A stretch of 64,000 bases of DNA from JAABVD01 sp965204545 (lineage in GTDB: Bacteria; Verrucomicrobiota; Verrucomicrobiia; Opitutales; UBA2995), in assembly GCA_965204545.1 (NCBI GenBank), contig CBDBFA010000003.1:496001-560000 (forward strand), read 5' to 3'. The notes beneath the pieces are model-generated. The model saw only the letters and a list, made by a program, of their open reading frames with translations, was not told the origin of the DNA and did not search any database. Positions 1 through 8,753 of the stretch are shown here, piece by piece. Position 1 is the stretch's first letter, and each line of letters begins with the position of its first letter. A program made the position numbers and the translations under genes.

Positions 1-992
1 AACCGCTCCGTAAGCCGGGCAATAATCCGCAAGTCGGCGGTCAACTTTTCTCCCTGGAAGGATTTGGAGAAACCGACTTCGTAATTATCCACGTCCACTT
101 CACTCAAGTTATTGTGGACGTTATTTCCTCCTCCCTGGGAGACGAAGCTCTTGTCAGTAATAAACCTTCCCCGACCGTCCTCAGAGGCCAATCCCCGGGT
201 CATGGGGTTCAGTCGATTTGCTTCGTCCCGAACAAATGCCGTCCAAACCCAAAATTGGAGACCTTCATCCCCGCGATACAAAATACTCGGATTAAAGGCC
301 AATCGACCATCCTTCTCGGCGTCCTGAGGAGCTTCGGTTACCCCATCGTAATCGTAGTAGGAGAGGGAAACCCGGTAACCCCACTTCCGCTCGGCATCGA
401 AGAAATTGGAGGTATCGATTTCGCCGCGATACATGTTATAACTACCGAGCATGGCGCCGATTCGGGTTCTGGGCTCTGCCAGAGGTTTCTTGCTTATTAG
501 ATTTACCACACCCCCTGGCGAATGATTTCCGTAAAGGATGCCACTGGGGCCTTTGACAATCTCCACTCGCTCGATGAGGGAGTAGTCGAAGCCACCGGTC
601 GAAGAAAATAGGGTATCGGGCAGGCCATCCCTCTGGGAACCGCTAATCGTGTAGCCTCTAACCACAAAGACATTACTGGTTTGACTGCCGGTGCCCTGAT
701 TACCCACGTTCACACCCGCCACCATATTGAAAGTATCGCGAACCGTCAGGGCCACCGTGTCCTCAATCAGTTGTTCGCTGATAGTGGTGATGGAAGCAGG
801 CAACTCGATGTTGGGAATGGCAATGCGGGAGCCGGCCAATGACGCGCCCGCGTCGTAACGGGTAACTCCCATGTCCTGAATTTCAAATGGTGAAAGGACG
901 TATACCTCCTCGTCTTCCTGGGCCGCGGCAACACTGACTAAAGAAAGGGAAACGACAAATTTTACGATAAGTCTATTGAGTGTATTTTTCAT
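1..992 (-). CDS. TonB-dependent receptor, N-terminal part (cut by window edge)
   Basis: This reading frame is open from an ATG at 992 to the left edge, so about 330 N-terminal residues are visible and the beta-barrel C-terminus is missing. It starts with a signal peptide ending near AAAQE, followed by VYVLSPFEI, a motif of Opitutae-type receptors. A plug domain follows, with SLAGSRI, the VRGY strand (FVVRGYTISG), the VEIVKGPSGILYG segment and GGVVNLISKKP, and then the first barrel strands. A GAGGA-type ribosome site lies about 8 bases before the ATG. Such receptors import large ligands such as siderophores or oligosaccharides across the outer membrane using TonB energy. Next to seven sulfatases a glycan ligand is likely, but the fold also resembles siderophore receptors (the SSTGGFDYSLIERVEIVKGP-like region is shared), so the substrate stays open. 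Confidence 0.93.
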   Translation of the reverse strand, partial: MKNTLNRLIVKFVVSLSLVSVAAAQEDEEVYVLSPFEIQDMGVTRYDAGASLAGSRIAIPNIELPASITTISEQLIEDTVALTVRDTFNMVAGVNVGNQGTGSQTSNVFVVRGYTISGSQRDGLPDTLFSSTGGFDYSLIERVEIVKGPSGILYGNHSPGGVVNLISKKPLAEPRTRIGAMLGSYNMYRGEIDTSNFFDAERKWGYRVSLSYYDYDGVTEAPQDAEKDGRLAFNPSILYRGDEGLQFWVWTAFVRDEANRLNPMTRGLASEDGRGRFITDKSFVSQGGGNNVHNNLSEVDVDNYEVGFSKSFQGEKLTADLRIIARLTER

Positions 993-1291
993 TGGAGTAT
1001 CCTCTTTTGTATGTTTTGGAAAGGGCGGTGTCCCCTCAGTTAGAGCAATTCGGGCGAATCCATTCAGGTATTTTTACATCGCTGAATAAAATGCTGTTCT
1101 CGGTTGCGCGTGCCTGAAATGCACAGGTGTATGCAAAAATTGAATGCCGCTTCCCAAAGTAAGTGAAACGGGAAAAACTCGTCTATTTCCTGAACCTGTC
1201 AGCAGATCGGGGCAGGCTAAAAGGGGTCAAACGCAAAACATTAACATTTTGCTTTATTTTGTAGCGTCCTTTTTCGTTTCGAGAACGAATG
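993..1291. other. intergenic region upstream of the TonB receptor
   Basis: Roughly 300 bases separate the receptor start from the 3' end of the upstream sulfatase. The part next to the receptor should carry its promoter, but I could not pick a convincing -35/-10 pair. The distal part is taken up by the long inverted repeat annotated separately. Confidence 0.5.
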
Positions 1292-1317
1292 TTAATGTTT
1301 TGCGTTTGACCCCTTTT
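1219..1317. repeat. 30-bp perfect inverted repeat, MITE-like hairpin
   Basis: Arms 1219-1248 and 1288-1317 are exact reverse complements, separated by 39 bases. The outer ends read AAAAGGGGTC. The right arm runs into the 3' end of the neighbouring sulfatase and encodes its last residues (KEKGSNAKH) and stop codon. This is too long and regular for a simple terminator and has no T-run; it resembles the terminal repeats of a small non-autonomous element. Confidence 0.75.
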
Positions 1318-2770
1318 CCTTTTGCCCCGGAAGACTTGGATCATTCGGCCAGTAGATCTTTTTGCTGAAATCTTCCTCCGGGGCGTTATGGAGTGGCAGG
1401 TGTTGAGAAAGCCGTTCGATAACCGCCTTGTATTCAGATTTCCCTGCCAGGTTTCTCCACTCGTGCGGATCGCTGTGATGATCATAAAGCTCTTCCGTTC
1501 CGTCGCGGTAGCGGATGTAGCGCCAGCGTTCATCGCGCAGAGCGTGGCTCCCCTCGCCAAAGGTCATAAGCACCGGTTTACTTCTCAGTTTGGATGGATC
1601 CTTGAGAATGGGCACCAGGCTCTCTCCTTCATTGGCCGGATTCGGTGGTAGATCAGCCAGTTCCACCAGGGTTGGATAGACGTCGATCAATCCCACTGGA
1701 GAATTTGAAAGGCTTCCTGCATTTGCCACCCCCGGCGCTACGATTATTAATGGCACGTTCGTAGCCTGCTCCCAGAGAGCCCATTTGGTCCAATGGTTCT
1801 TTTCTCCGAAATGCATGCCATTGTCGCCAAAAAGCACGATGATGGTGTTGTCCGCATAGGGAGAAGCATCCAAAGCATCTAACAACCGACCCAACTGGGC
1901 ATCCATGTAGGACACGGAGGCCAGGTAACCCTGAATGGCCCGTTCCCATTGTTCGGCTTCGACGATGGCGTAGTGGGAAAGTTGTTTGCGGATATCGGCG
2001 TAATACCGGCCTGTGGGCGGCAGGTCATCGAGGTCATCTTTTTTGACCAAAGGCAGCTCTATGTCTTCCAAAGAATACAAATCAAAATACTTCTGCGGCA
2101 CCACCCAGGGATGGTGCGGCTTGATAAAACCGACACCCAGAAAGAAGGGTTTGTCGTGATCCCGTTGCAGAAACTCGACCCCGTATGACACCGCTTTATA
2201 GTCACCCAGGTCCTCTTCACGCATACTCGTCAACGGCGCCCACTGATGGTCGCCGTGATCGCTCACCTTGGGCAGCGGATAGGGATCGAGTTGCGGTTCC
2301 CTGTCCATATTCAAGTAGTCATCCCAGGATTTGGGATCTTCCAAATTGAAGCTGTGAAAAATCTTTCCAGCCCCCACCGTGGTGTAACCATTCTCCCGAA
2401 AATACTGAGGCAAGGTTATCACCTCCGGCATGATCTGGCGGAACTTCTCACCATAATAGGCACCGGAGGTGGATGGATGGAGGCCCGACAGAAAACTGGC
2501 CCGCGATGGACTGCAGGCAGGTGAATTGCAATAGGCTTTGGTAAATGCCACACCTTGCGCCGCAAGTCGGTTCAGATTCGGTGTATGCACCTCACCCGAA
2601 TAGCCCGGAAACCCATCCAGGTAACCCACCCAGTTGGTCAGTTCATCGGCTGGAATGAAAATTACGTTGGGCGCAGTACCTGGGTTCTGTTGAGCTGACA
2701 AATTACTGCTCAATGAGGCAACTACCTGAATCAGACCTAATATCAACAAACGAAATTCAGGACTTGACAT
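1292..2770 (-). CDS. secreted sulfatase, iduronate-2-sulfatase-like (S1 family)
   Basis: A 492-residue alkaline-phosphatase-superfamily sulfatase with an N-terminal signal peptide (to about residue 26). The formylglycine signature is C86-S-P-S-R, followed by the usual FLSGLHPST helix. The metal-binding start of the fold reads IPADELTNW, with D-E in place of the common D-D. GFIKPHHPWVVPQKYFDLY and the late FGDNGMHFGEKNHWTKW are typical of the iduronate-2-sulfatase-like branch. It hydrolyses a sulfate ester on a glycan in the periplasm or outside the cell; the sugar cannot be told from sequence. The C-terminal nine residues and stop come from an inverted repeat, so the ancestral C-terminus may have been lost. 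Activity requires a formylglycine-generating enzyme, which is not in this window. Confidence 0.93.
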   Translation of the reverse strand: MSSPEFRLLILGLIQVVASLSSNLSAQQNPGTAPNVIFIPADELTNWVGYLDGFPGYSGEVHTPNLNRLAAQGVAFTKAYCNSPACSPSRASFLSGLHPSTSGAYYGEKFRQIMPEVITLPQYFRENGYTTVGAGKIFHSFNLEDPKSWDDYLNMDREPQLDPYPLPKVSDHGDHQWAPLTSMREEDLGDYKAVSYGVEFLQRDHDKPFFLGVGFIKPHHPWVVPQKYFDLYSLEDIELPLVKKDDLDDLPPTGRYYADIRKQLSHYAIVEAEQWERAIQGYLASVSYMDAQLGRLLDALDASPYADNTIIVLFGDNGMHFGEKNHWTKWALWEQATNVPLIIVAPGVANAGSLSNSPVGLIDVYPTLVELADLPPNPANEGESLVPILKDPSKLRSKPVLMTFGEGSHALRDERWRYIRYRDGTEELYDHHSDPHEWRNLAGKSEYKAVIERLSQHLPLHNAPEEDFSKKIYWPNDPSLPGQKEKGSNAKH

Positions 2771-2798
2771 CTTTCACCACTTCACCAGTTATTTGTTT

Positions 2799-3059
2799 AT
2801 GCGATTTACTATTTCTTTGGAAGATGATCTCTACCGGGTAGCCAAGAGTTTGGCTAAAGCTGAAGATACCTCGATGAGCAAGGCGATCAACCTTTTGATA
2901 CGCAAAGGGCTGGAAACAGCCCGGCCACCGGCGCCCAAGGAATCCGGAGGGAAAGGTCTGAGCACCTTTCCCATTTCCCGTAATTGCCGGCCCATGTCGG
3001 AGGCAGATGTCTATGACCTGGAAGTGGCAGAGGATTTAGCAAAATGGAATGGCTCCTAG
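2799..3059 (+). CDS. VapB-like antitoxin (ribbon-helix-helix)
   Basis: An 86-residue protein starting MRFTISLEDDLY, which matches the beta-strand plus helix layout of ribbon-helix-helix/CopG DNA-binding antitoxins (MSKAINLLIRKGLE forms the second helix). The C-terminal half is less ordered and would be the toxin-neutralising part. ATG at 2799 is preferred over an upstream TTG at 2793 because the RHH strand begins directly after it; neither has a clear ribosome site. Its stop overlaps the start of the PIN toxin by 16 bases, the normal arrangement for a translationally coupled pair. It sits divergently, 28 bases from the start of a sulfatase, so its autoregulatory operator would overlap the sulfatase promoter. 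Confidence 0.85.
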   Translation: MRFTISLEDDLYRVAKSLAKAEDTSMSKAINLLIRKGLETARPPAPKESGGKGLSTFPISRNCRPMSEADVYDLEVAEDLAKWNGS

Positions 3060-3451
3060 ACGGTAACGTCCTGGTCGCGTTGAGGCTGGACTCTCACTCA
3101 CATCACCATCGTGCTCACCGGTGGTTCGCCAACTTGGGAAATGACAAATTTGCTACCTGCTGCATCACTCAGGGAACTTTGCTGAGAATGCATATGCGAT
3201 TTGCCTTCGATTCCACGGCCTCCGCAGCCTGGGCGGCGTTGGAAGAAATCAGCGCCCATCCCAGACATGTTTACTGGGATGGCTCACTGAATTACCGGGA
3301 TGTTCCCCATCGATATTTACAGGGACCACGGCAAGTCACCGACGCTTGGCTGGCCGAGTTGGCCAGGAGAAAGCAGGGCCGACTGGTTACCCTGGACGAA
3401 TCGCTGGCTATTCTACACGACGATATCACCTGCCTCATTCCGTTTCTGTAA
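3044..3451 (+). CDS. VapC-like PIN-domain ribonuclease toxin
   Basis: A 135-residue PIN-domain protein. The first acidic residue is D6 in MEWLLDGNVLVAL; the later conserved block is TDAWLAELARR followed by GRLVTLDESLA, carrying the other acidic metal ligands of the fold. HHHRAHRWFANLG and CCITQGTLLRM match the subfamily of VapC toxins in which a Q often replaces the second acidic position. Such toxins are Mg-dependent RNases that cleave tRNA or rRNA and are silenced by the cognate RHH antitoxin encoded just upstream. Reading frame and key residues look intact, so the pair is probably functional. Confidence 0.88.
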   Translation: MEWLLDGNVLVALRLDSHSHHHRAHRWFANLGNDKFATCCITQGTLLRMHMRFAFDSTASAAWAALEEISAHPRHVYWDGSLNYRDVPHRYLQGPRQVTDAWLAELARRKQGRLVTLDESLAILHDDITCLIPFL

Positions 3452-3503
3452 AAGGGGATTGATCGATTTCGGTACGAGAGCAAATCCTGCAAATCCATGC
3501 GGG

Positions 3504-5006
3504 TTAGGGTAAGGCCGCCTTCCAGCCTTGGTCCAATCGGTGTGAAAGATCCTCTACGATGTGCGCGTACCTGGATTCCCTGGCCACATTGAAATTTTCC
3601 TCCGGATCTACGGAGTGGTCGTAGAGTTCAAGTCCTTCCACCTGACCTTCGACGTAGACCGAATTCCAACGGGTCAAGCGGTAACGATCGGTCCGAATGG
3701 TGTAGCCCATCAGGTCCCAGGCGCGGCGCTCCAGTTCATCTTCCCCTACACTGCGCGGATATTGACTGAATACCGCTGTTTTCCAAGGTTGATTCGGGTT
3801 CTTCAGGAGCGGCGTTAAACTGATCCCTTCCATTTCGTGAGGAGGATCGATACCCAGGATATCGGTAACGGTCGGGTACAGGTCAACCAACTCGACGAGC
3901 GCGGGAGATCGACCCACTCCACCCTTTTCTCCCGGAACACGAATCATGAGGGGCACCCGGATATCCAGTTCGACATTGGTCGACTTTCCCCAGGCATCGT
4001 GCTCGCCCAGTTTGAAGCCGTGGTCGCTCCAGAGTATGACCGAGGTGCTTTCCCTCAATCCAAGCCCATCCAACTCGTCCAACAATTTTCCGAGCAACGC
4101 ATCCACATAACTGATACAGGCAAAGTAAGCTCGTCGATAATCCATGGCAATTTCCATTGGAACCGTGCCGGAAGGGGAACCGTCGTATCCATGAAACTCG
4201 GCGCTACGGCCCAGGGCAAACCAGGGCGCTTTGCTCGGATGAAAATCATTGGTCAATGGGGGCAGTTCCATTCCATCGTACAGATCCCAGTACTTCTTGG
4301 GGGCGGCAAACGGCAGGTGCGGTTTAGTAAATCCCACTCCCAGGAAAAACGGATCCCCCAGGCTTTTCAGCCTCCTCAGCGCCTCAATTGCGGCCATCGT
4401 CAGACGGCCGTCAAAATAGGCTTCGTCGTCCACGTCGGCTATTTCCATGACCGGTCCGCGGGCCGCCCGTTCGAATTTGATACCGGTCAGGCCTGCTTCA
4501 ATGGCCGCCTCATGCTCAGCCTGCACTTCATTGACCGTATCCGGATCGGCATACTTCCGGGCCGCACCGGTCAAATTGCGGGGATTGGGATCCTTCATGT
4601 CTGGCTCCGTCCAGGACTTGGAATCCGAGGTTCCCAGAACCTTACCCAGGCTTTGCGTTCTATAACCATGCTTTTGCAGCAATTGCGGCAAAGTCAGGAT
4701 ATGGGGATGTTTTGTGCGAAAATGATCACGCAAGTGGATCACCCCCACTGAATCAGGCCTTTTCCCGGTAAAAACAACGGCCCGAGAGGGAGTGCACACC
4801 GCTTCCTGGCAGAAAGCATTATCGAACACCATGCCGCTGGCGGCCAGTTTATCCAGGTTCGGACTGATAATGTGCTCGTCCCCGTAACAACCCAGTTCAG
4901 GGCGCAGGTCATCGATGGATATGAAGAGCACGTTGGGCTTGGCGGAGGCCAAACCAGCAGCCAAGGCTTGAAGAACGAGAAGAAGAAGGACCTTACTATA
5001 ATTCAT
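3504..5006 (-). CDS. secreted sulfatase, iduronate-2-sulfatase-like (S1 family)
   Basis: A 500-residue secreted sulfatase with a cleavable signal peptide ending around AGLASA. Metal-binding pair D32-D33 lies in FISIDDLRPELGCYG, and the formylglycine motif is C71-T-P-S-R. GFTKPHLPFAAPKKYWDLY and LWSDHGFKLGEHDAWGK place it in the same iduronate-2-sulfatase-like branch as three other sulfatases here, although sequence identity between them looks modest. The gene ends 52 bases from the convergent vapC. A REP element begins 17 bases upstream of its start codon, so the promoter must lie in or beyond a repeat-rich 570-base gap. Substrate unknown. Confidence 0.93.
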   Translation of the reverse strand: MNYSKVLLLLVLQALAAGLASAKPNVLFISIDDLRPELGCYGDEHIISPNLDKLAASGMVFDNAFCQEAVCTPSRAVVFTGKRPDSVGVIHLRDHFRTKHPHILTLPQLLQKHGYRTQSLGKVLGTSDSKSWTEPDMKDPNPRNLTGAARKYADPDTVNEVQAEHEAAIEAGLTGIKFERAARGPVMEIADVDDEAYFDGRLTMAAIEALRRLKSLGDPFFLGVGFTKPHLPFAAPKKYWDLYDGMELPPLTNDFHPSKAPWFALGRSAEFHGYDGSPSGTVPMEIAMDYRRAYFACISYVDALLGKLLDELDGLGLRESTSVILWSDHGFKLGEHDAWGKSTNVELDIRVPLMIRVPGEKGGVGRSPALVELVDLYPTVTDILGIDPPHEMEGISLTPLLKNPNQPWKTAVFSQYPRSVGEDELERRAWDLMGYTIRTDRYRLTRWNSVYVEGQVEGLELYDHSVDPEENFNVARESRYAHIVEDLSHRLDQGWKAALP

Positions 5007-5022
5007 AAAATGGTTTGCCCAG

Positions 5023-5046
5023 GTAGGAGCGGCTTTACGCCGCGAT
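5023..5046 (+). repeat. REP-like 24-mer
   Basis: Perfect copy of the family consensus, beginning GTAGGAGCGGCTTTACGCCG and ending CGAT. GCGGC and GCCGC can pair around a short loop. It lies just upstream of a sulfatase start. Confidence 0.9.
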
Positions 5047-5305
5047 TTCGATCATAGGTAGGAGGGGAGGCGCCAAGGGGCGCCAATTTGGAATTGCCTC
5101 TCGCAAAGATCGCCATGAACACAGAGAGAGAAAGGAGGGGGGACATTCCTGCGTGCCACGCCGTAGACCTCTGGCGAAGGCGGGCGTGCCACGCCGGGAG
5201 GCGGGTCCCCCGCCATGTCTTTCGAGAGGGGGGCGCGCCTCCCGGTATGCTGCAGATATTCAATAATTGTTTTCTACCTCCAGTCCCTTCCTTATAATTT
5301 TAGGC

Positions 5306-5361
5306 TTTGTGCCTTTGTGCCTTTGTGCCTTTGTGCCTTTGTGCCTTTGTGCCTTTGTGCC
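5306..5361. repeat. octamer microsatellite, 7 x TTTGTGCC
   Basis: Seven exact head-to-tail copies of an 8-base unit. The same unit is found in reverse orientation at 58833-58872 inside tlyA and as two copies near 22455-22472. Confidence 0.95.
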
Positions 5362-5439
5362 TCACTGCGCTCTTTGCGAAAGTCTATTCCTCGATGCTTG
5401 ATGCTGGTGGCTGGTTCGTGACCTCGACACTCCTGGACA

Positions 5440-5463
5440 ATCGCGGCGTAAAGCCGCTCCTAC
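5440..5463 (-). repeat. REP-like 24-mer, inverted
   Basis: Reverse-complement copy of the REP consensus (ATCGCGGCGTAAAGCCGCTC and CTAC). Confidence 0.9.
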
Positions 5464-5582
5464 AACTTATTATGCCTTTGAGTCTTTTGTGCTTTTTGTG
5501 GCTATTTTTTAAATCAGTGGCCATCCGTGTAATCCGTGGTTCATCTGCGTCATCTGTGGTGGTTTGTTTAAAGGACGCCACA

Positions 5583-7028
5583 CTAGAATCCCTGTTCCAA
5601 TTTCTTCCAATACTCCAATTCGATCGGATGTTCGGGAATTTCTTCCACACCCCAGTCGGGAGCATCCAGAATTACCCCATCGCCGAGTTCTTTCATCCGC
5701 TTCTGCATTTCCTGCTTCAGGACTCTCATGACCGAAGTATAACGTTCATCGCCAGCCAGATTGCGATTTTCGATGGGATCGTCTTTTACATTGAAGAGAA
5801 GCTCATTCCGATCACCTCGCACATGGTATTGGTGCAGTTTCCAAGGTCCCATGCGAAAGCCCCGCATATAGTTCTTGTACACTATCAAGAGGGAATCGCG
5901 AACGCTTGGCTGACCACCATCAATAACGGGCTTCAGTGATTTTCCAGTGACGGAATCTGGCTTTTCCACTTCAGCCAAATCACAAAGTGTCGGATATATG
6001 TCATAAAGGTATACCAGGGCCTCAGAGGTTTGTTTTCCCGACACACCCGGTCCTACCATCAGGAGAGGAACGCGCACTCCGCACTCGTAGATATTTTGCT
6101 TGCCCAACAGCCCGTGTTGTCCGAGGCCCAAACCATTGTCGGCCGAAAATACCACGATGGTGTTATCCAGAAAACTTCGCTTTTGCAGGGCTTCCATCAG
6201 GCGACCAATCGCATCATCCATATGCGAAATCATGGCGTAGTGGGCGGCCATGATTTCCTTCACTTCAGCCGGGTCACGAGGAAAGGGTATGTATTTTACT
6301 TCGGTAGTGGTACCGTTCGAGCCCAATTCGCCATTATTGAAAGGATGCCGAACGCGGAAACTGTCGGTCAAGTCCATGTCCTTGGGATCGTATTGAGACA
6401 TCCAACGCCAGGGAGCTTCCCAGGGCCAATGAGCCGCACTAAAGGAAAGATACATAAAAAACGGATCTTCCTTTCCGGAAGCGTCCATGAATTCAATCGC
6501 TTCATTCACGATCATATCCGTGGTATGGATGCCCCGATATTGAAAGCCCTTGCGCGTCTCAAAATTCCTGGCCGAGAACTCCCACTGGTGGGGTTTGGGA
6601 TTTCCGATAATCGTTCCGCCTTTATGAAATGAACGGTATAAGGAATCACTGTCATTGTGCCACTTCCCGCTGATGAAGGTCTGATAACCCGATGCCCCCA
6701 ACGCTTCAGGCAACGTGGTCATCCTTTCCGGAATCCGCATGCCCCGATGCTCCTGCTCAAACACTCCGCGGCCGGTCAGTACCATGGCCCGGCTGGCCTG
6801 GCAAACCGGCGCCGACAAGGCTCCCATACTGTATGCGTTGGTGAATCGAATGCCTTGCCTCCCCAGACGATCCAGATTCGGTGTGGATACCTCATCGCCC
6901 TCGATTTCAAAAATCGCCTCGGCCCGGATGTCATCCGCAAACAGGAAAATGATGTTGGGGCGAGCGCCAAAAAGGTCGATGGATAAGGGATGAAGGATGA
7001 GTAGAAGAAAATAGGTAAACCGTTTCAT
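5583..7028 (-). CDS. secreted sulfatase with C-x-A-x-R motif
   Basis: A 481-residue sulfatase if translation begins at the ATG at 7028 (MKRFTYFLLLILHPLSIDLF, a good signal peptide). The frame stays open further upstream, but that part is repeat-derived and lacks protein-like character. Metal-binding D-D is in FLFADDIRAEA, and the modification motif is C76-Q-A-S-R, the alanine version of the formylglycine signature. FSADNGLGLGQHGLLGK and YLYDIYPTLCDLAEV are standard late motifs. The WPWEAPWRWMSQYDP segment differs from the iduronate-2-sulfatase-like members, so it is probably a different S1 subfamily with another substrate. A degenerate REP lies just upstream, and the next sulfatase ends 88 bases from its start, suggesting co-transcription. 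Confidence 0.92.
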   Translation of the reverse strand: MKRFTYFLLLILHPLSIDLFGARPNIIFLFADDIRAEAIFEIEGDEVSTPNLDRLGRQGIRFTNAYSMGALSAPVCQASRAMVLTGRGVFEQEHRGMRIPERMTTLPEALGASGYQTFISGKWHNDSDSLYRSFHKGGTIIGNPKPHQWEFSARNFETRKGFQYRGIHTTDMIVNEAIEFMDASGKEDPFFMYLSFSAAHWPWEAPWRWMSQYDPKDMDLTDSFRVRHPFNNGELGSNGTTTEVKYIPFPRDPAEVKEIMAAHYAMISHMDDAIGRLMEALQKRSFLDNTIVVFSADNGLGLGQHGLLGKQNIYECGVRVPLLMVGPGVSGKQTSEALVYLYDIYPTLCDLAEVEKPDSVTGKSLKPVIDGGQPSVRDSLLIVYKNYMRGFRMGPWKLHQYHVRGDRNELLFNVKDDPIENRNLAGDERYTSVMRVLKQEMQKRMKELGDGVILDAPDWGVEEIPEHPIELEYWKKLEQGF

Positions 7029-7046
7029 AGTAATTGCTTTGTCATT

Positions 7047-7070
7047 TAGAAGCGGCTTTACGCCGGGATC
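7047..7070 (+). repeat. degenerate REP-like element
   Basis: TAGAAGCGGCTTTACGCCGG differs from the consensus at the 5' end and near the 3' end. It sits between two sulfatase genes. Confidence 0.7.
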
Positions 7071-7116
7071 ATTACCGACCTCCGAATCGCGGCATGAAAC
7101 CGCACCTGCAATTTGT

Positions 7117-8685
7117 CTATCTTGTCTCAAATTCACCGGCCTGGTATCGTCTATAAACCTCACGCATGCGGCGCAATTCGCCCGGATTCCGAGGGCCGGA
7201 AAAATCTTCGTATTCACCCTTCAGATACAATTTGTATTTTTCAGTAATTGGATCACCGGTTTTTTCCATCCATTTCAACAATTCGGACCTCAATCGATCG
7301 AGAGTTTCGTGGTAAGCAGAATTCCGGGCCAGATTATTGAGCCCGTCGGGATCGGCTTCAAAATCGTACAGTTCCTCCCGTGTACGGAACATGAAGTACA
7401 GAACCCGTTGGGCGGCATCGGAATCGGTCATGCCCGCCTCGATCATCGAGCGAAGGGCCAGACCCTTGTAGAATTCCGCCTGCGCCTGGGAAGCCCCATC
7501 CGCCCAGAGGTTGAAAATGTAGCCATACTGTTTTTCCTGTACGGCTCGAGTAGGCACCTCTTCTTCCAGTGCGGAAATATAAAACGCGGTATAGGCCCGG
7601 TCGAAACCCGCTGCCACATTACTTTTCAATAGCGGCAAAAGTGAGCGACCTTCCATTTCCCCAGGAATCTTCAAACCGGCCGCTTCCAGAAATGTAGGGG
7701 TGATATCGATACCGGATACGACATCGTATTCGTTCACCGTGTTCGGTTTTATAACCCCGGGCCAACGAGCAATGAACGGCGTCCTCGTCCCGTGCGAATA
7801 ACAACTGAACTTGGCGAAAGGAAAGGCCATGCCGTTATCCGACAAAAACAATACCAGTGTATTTCCTTTGTGACCGGCTTCCTCCACGGCTTCCAAAACC
7901 GCTCCCACCATGTCGTCGCAACGCCGTACCGAGCTATAGTAATCGGCCACCTCGTCACGCAGGTCCCGTGTATCGACCAGAAACCCCGGTACCGGCACTT
8001 CCCCGGTTTTGTAAACACGACTGGGCGTTTCAATAGCCGCGATTTTTTCCGGCGGCTGACCGAAATTGGTTTCGTCCCGGTTTTTAGGTTCATTCAGATA
8101 TTGCCATTCCTGATAGCTCCCGGCGAAAGGCCGATGAGGATCGCGGGAATTGGCCATGAGAAAAAAAGGCTTTTGTTTATCGGCAGCTCTGGCCAGAAAT
8201 TCTGCCGTATGTTTTTTAAACAATCCGGGTGAACGGCCATGACCGGTGTCGATGGCATCCTTGACGTAATCCCACTCGAAGATTTCGCGTGGCTTCAAGT
8301 GGCCAACCTTGTCGATAATACCCACCAAGTAACCGTTTGCCCTGAGAAGGGCGGACAAGGTCCTGGTTCGACTATCCATTCCGGCGAAACCCATAGCGCC
8401 CGACTGGTGCGCATATAGTCCCGTCATGATAATGGATCGGCTAGGCGCGCAGACGGCTACATTGACGTGCGCGTATTTGAAATACATGCCTTCACGAGCC
8501 AGTCGGTCCAGATTTGGAGTCGCGGTCTTTACGGGACCGCCATAAACCCCCACCGAATCCCAATTCATATCGTCGGCGGTAATCAGGAGTATATTCGGCC
8601 TGTCCTGGGCAAGGATTGGAATGACGGAACAAATCCAAATCAATGCGGCCCAAGATAAGACGGACCTGAGACAGGGGAACTTCAT
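7117..8685 (-). CDS. secreted sulfatase, heparan N-sulfatase-like (S1 family)
   Basis: A 522-residue protein with a signal peptide (cleavage near PILAQD). RPNILLITADDMNWDSVGVYG and ATPNLDRLAREGMYF resemble the N-sulfoglucosamine sulfohydrolase branch. The formylglycine motif is C79-A-P-S-R. MANSRDPHRPFAG replaces the KPH segment of the iduronate-type enzymes, and FLSDNGMAFPFAKFSCYSHG carries the late metal and substrate residues, again as in that branch. The long C-terminal segment (DADPDGLNNLARN-like DFEADPDGLNNLARN, then YRRYQAGEFETR) is typical. It probably removes N- or O-sulfate from a glycan; specificity is not certain. Confidence 0.92.
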   Translation of the reverse strand: MKFPCLRSVLSWAALIWICSVIPILAQDRPNILLITADDMNWDSVGVYGGPVKTATPNLDRLAREGMYFKYAHVNVAVCAPSRSIIMTGLYAHQSGAMGFAGMDSRTRTLSALLRANGYLVGIIDKVGHLKPREIFEWDYVKDAIDTGHGRSPGLFKKHTAEFLARAADKQKPFFLMANSRDPHRPFAGSYQEWQYLNEPKNRDETNFGQPPEKIAAIETPSRVYKTGEVPVPGFLVDTRDLRDEVADYYSSVRRCDDMVGAVLEAVEEAGHKGNTLVLFLSDNGMAFPFAKFSCYSHGTRTPFIARWPGVIKPNTVNEYDVVSGIDITPTFLEAAGLKIPGEMEGRSLLPLLKSNVAAGFDRAYTAFYISALEEEVPTRAVQEKQYGYIFNLWADGASQAQAEFYKGLALRSMIEAGMTDSDAAQRVLYFMFRTREELYDFEADPDGLNNLARNSAYHETLDRLRSELLKWMEKTGDPITEKYKLYLKGEYEDFSGPRNPGELRRMREVYRRYQAGEFETR

Positions 8686-8753
8686 CGACTTAATTTGGCA
8701 ATTTCTTCTCCAGAAATACGATTCTACCCGGGAGGTTTAAAGAATATACCAAT

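Larger units (their letters stand above)
5007..5582. repeat. repeat-filled intergenic nest
   Basis: No gene is visible. From left to right it holds a REP (5023-5046), a GGCGCCAA-type short palindrome near 5072-5092, a GC-rich block at about 5136-5215 (GGGGGACATTCCTGC ... GGCGGGTCCCCC) that recurs inverted near 22295-22350, the TTTGTGCC octamer array (5306-5361), an inverted REP (5440-5463), and the phrase-like block ATCCGTGGTTCATCTGCGTC near 5530-5560 that also recurs near 22365-22390. The same families recur together in other gaps of this window. Confidence 0.8.

Noticed and set aside
7029..7217. N-terminal extension of the sulfatase starting MNTKIFP
   Set aside because: Overlaps the downstream end of the next sulfatase and a worn REP; the ATG at 7028 begins a good signal peptide.
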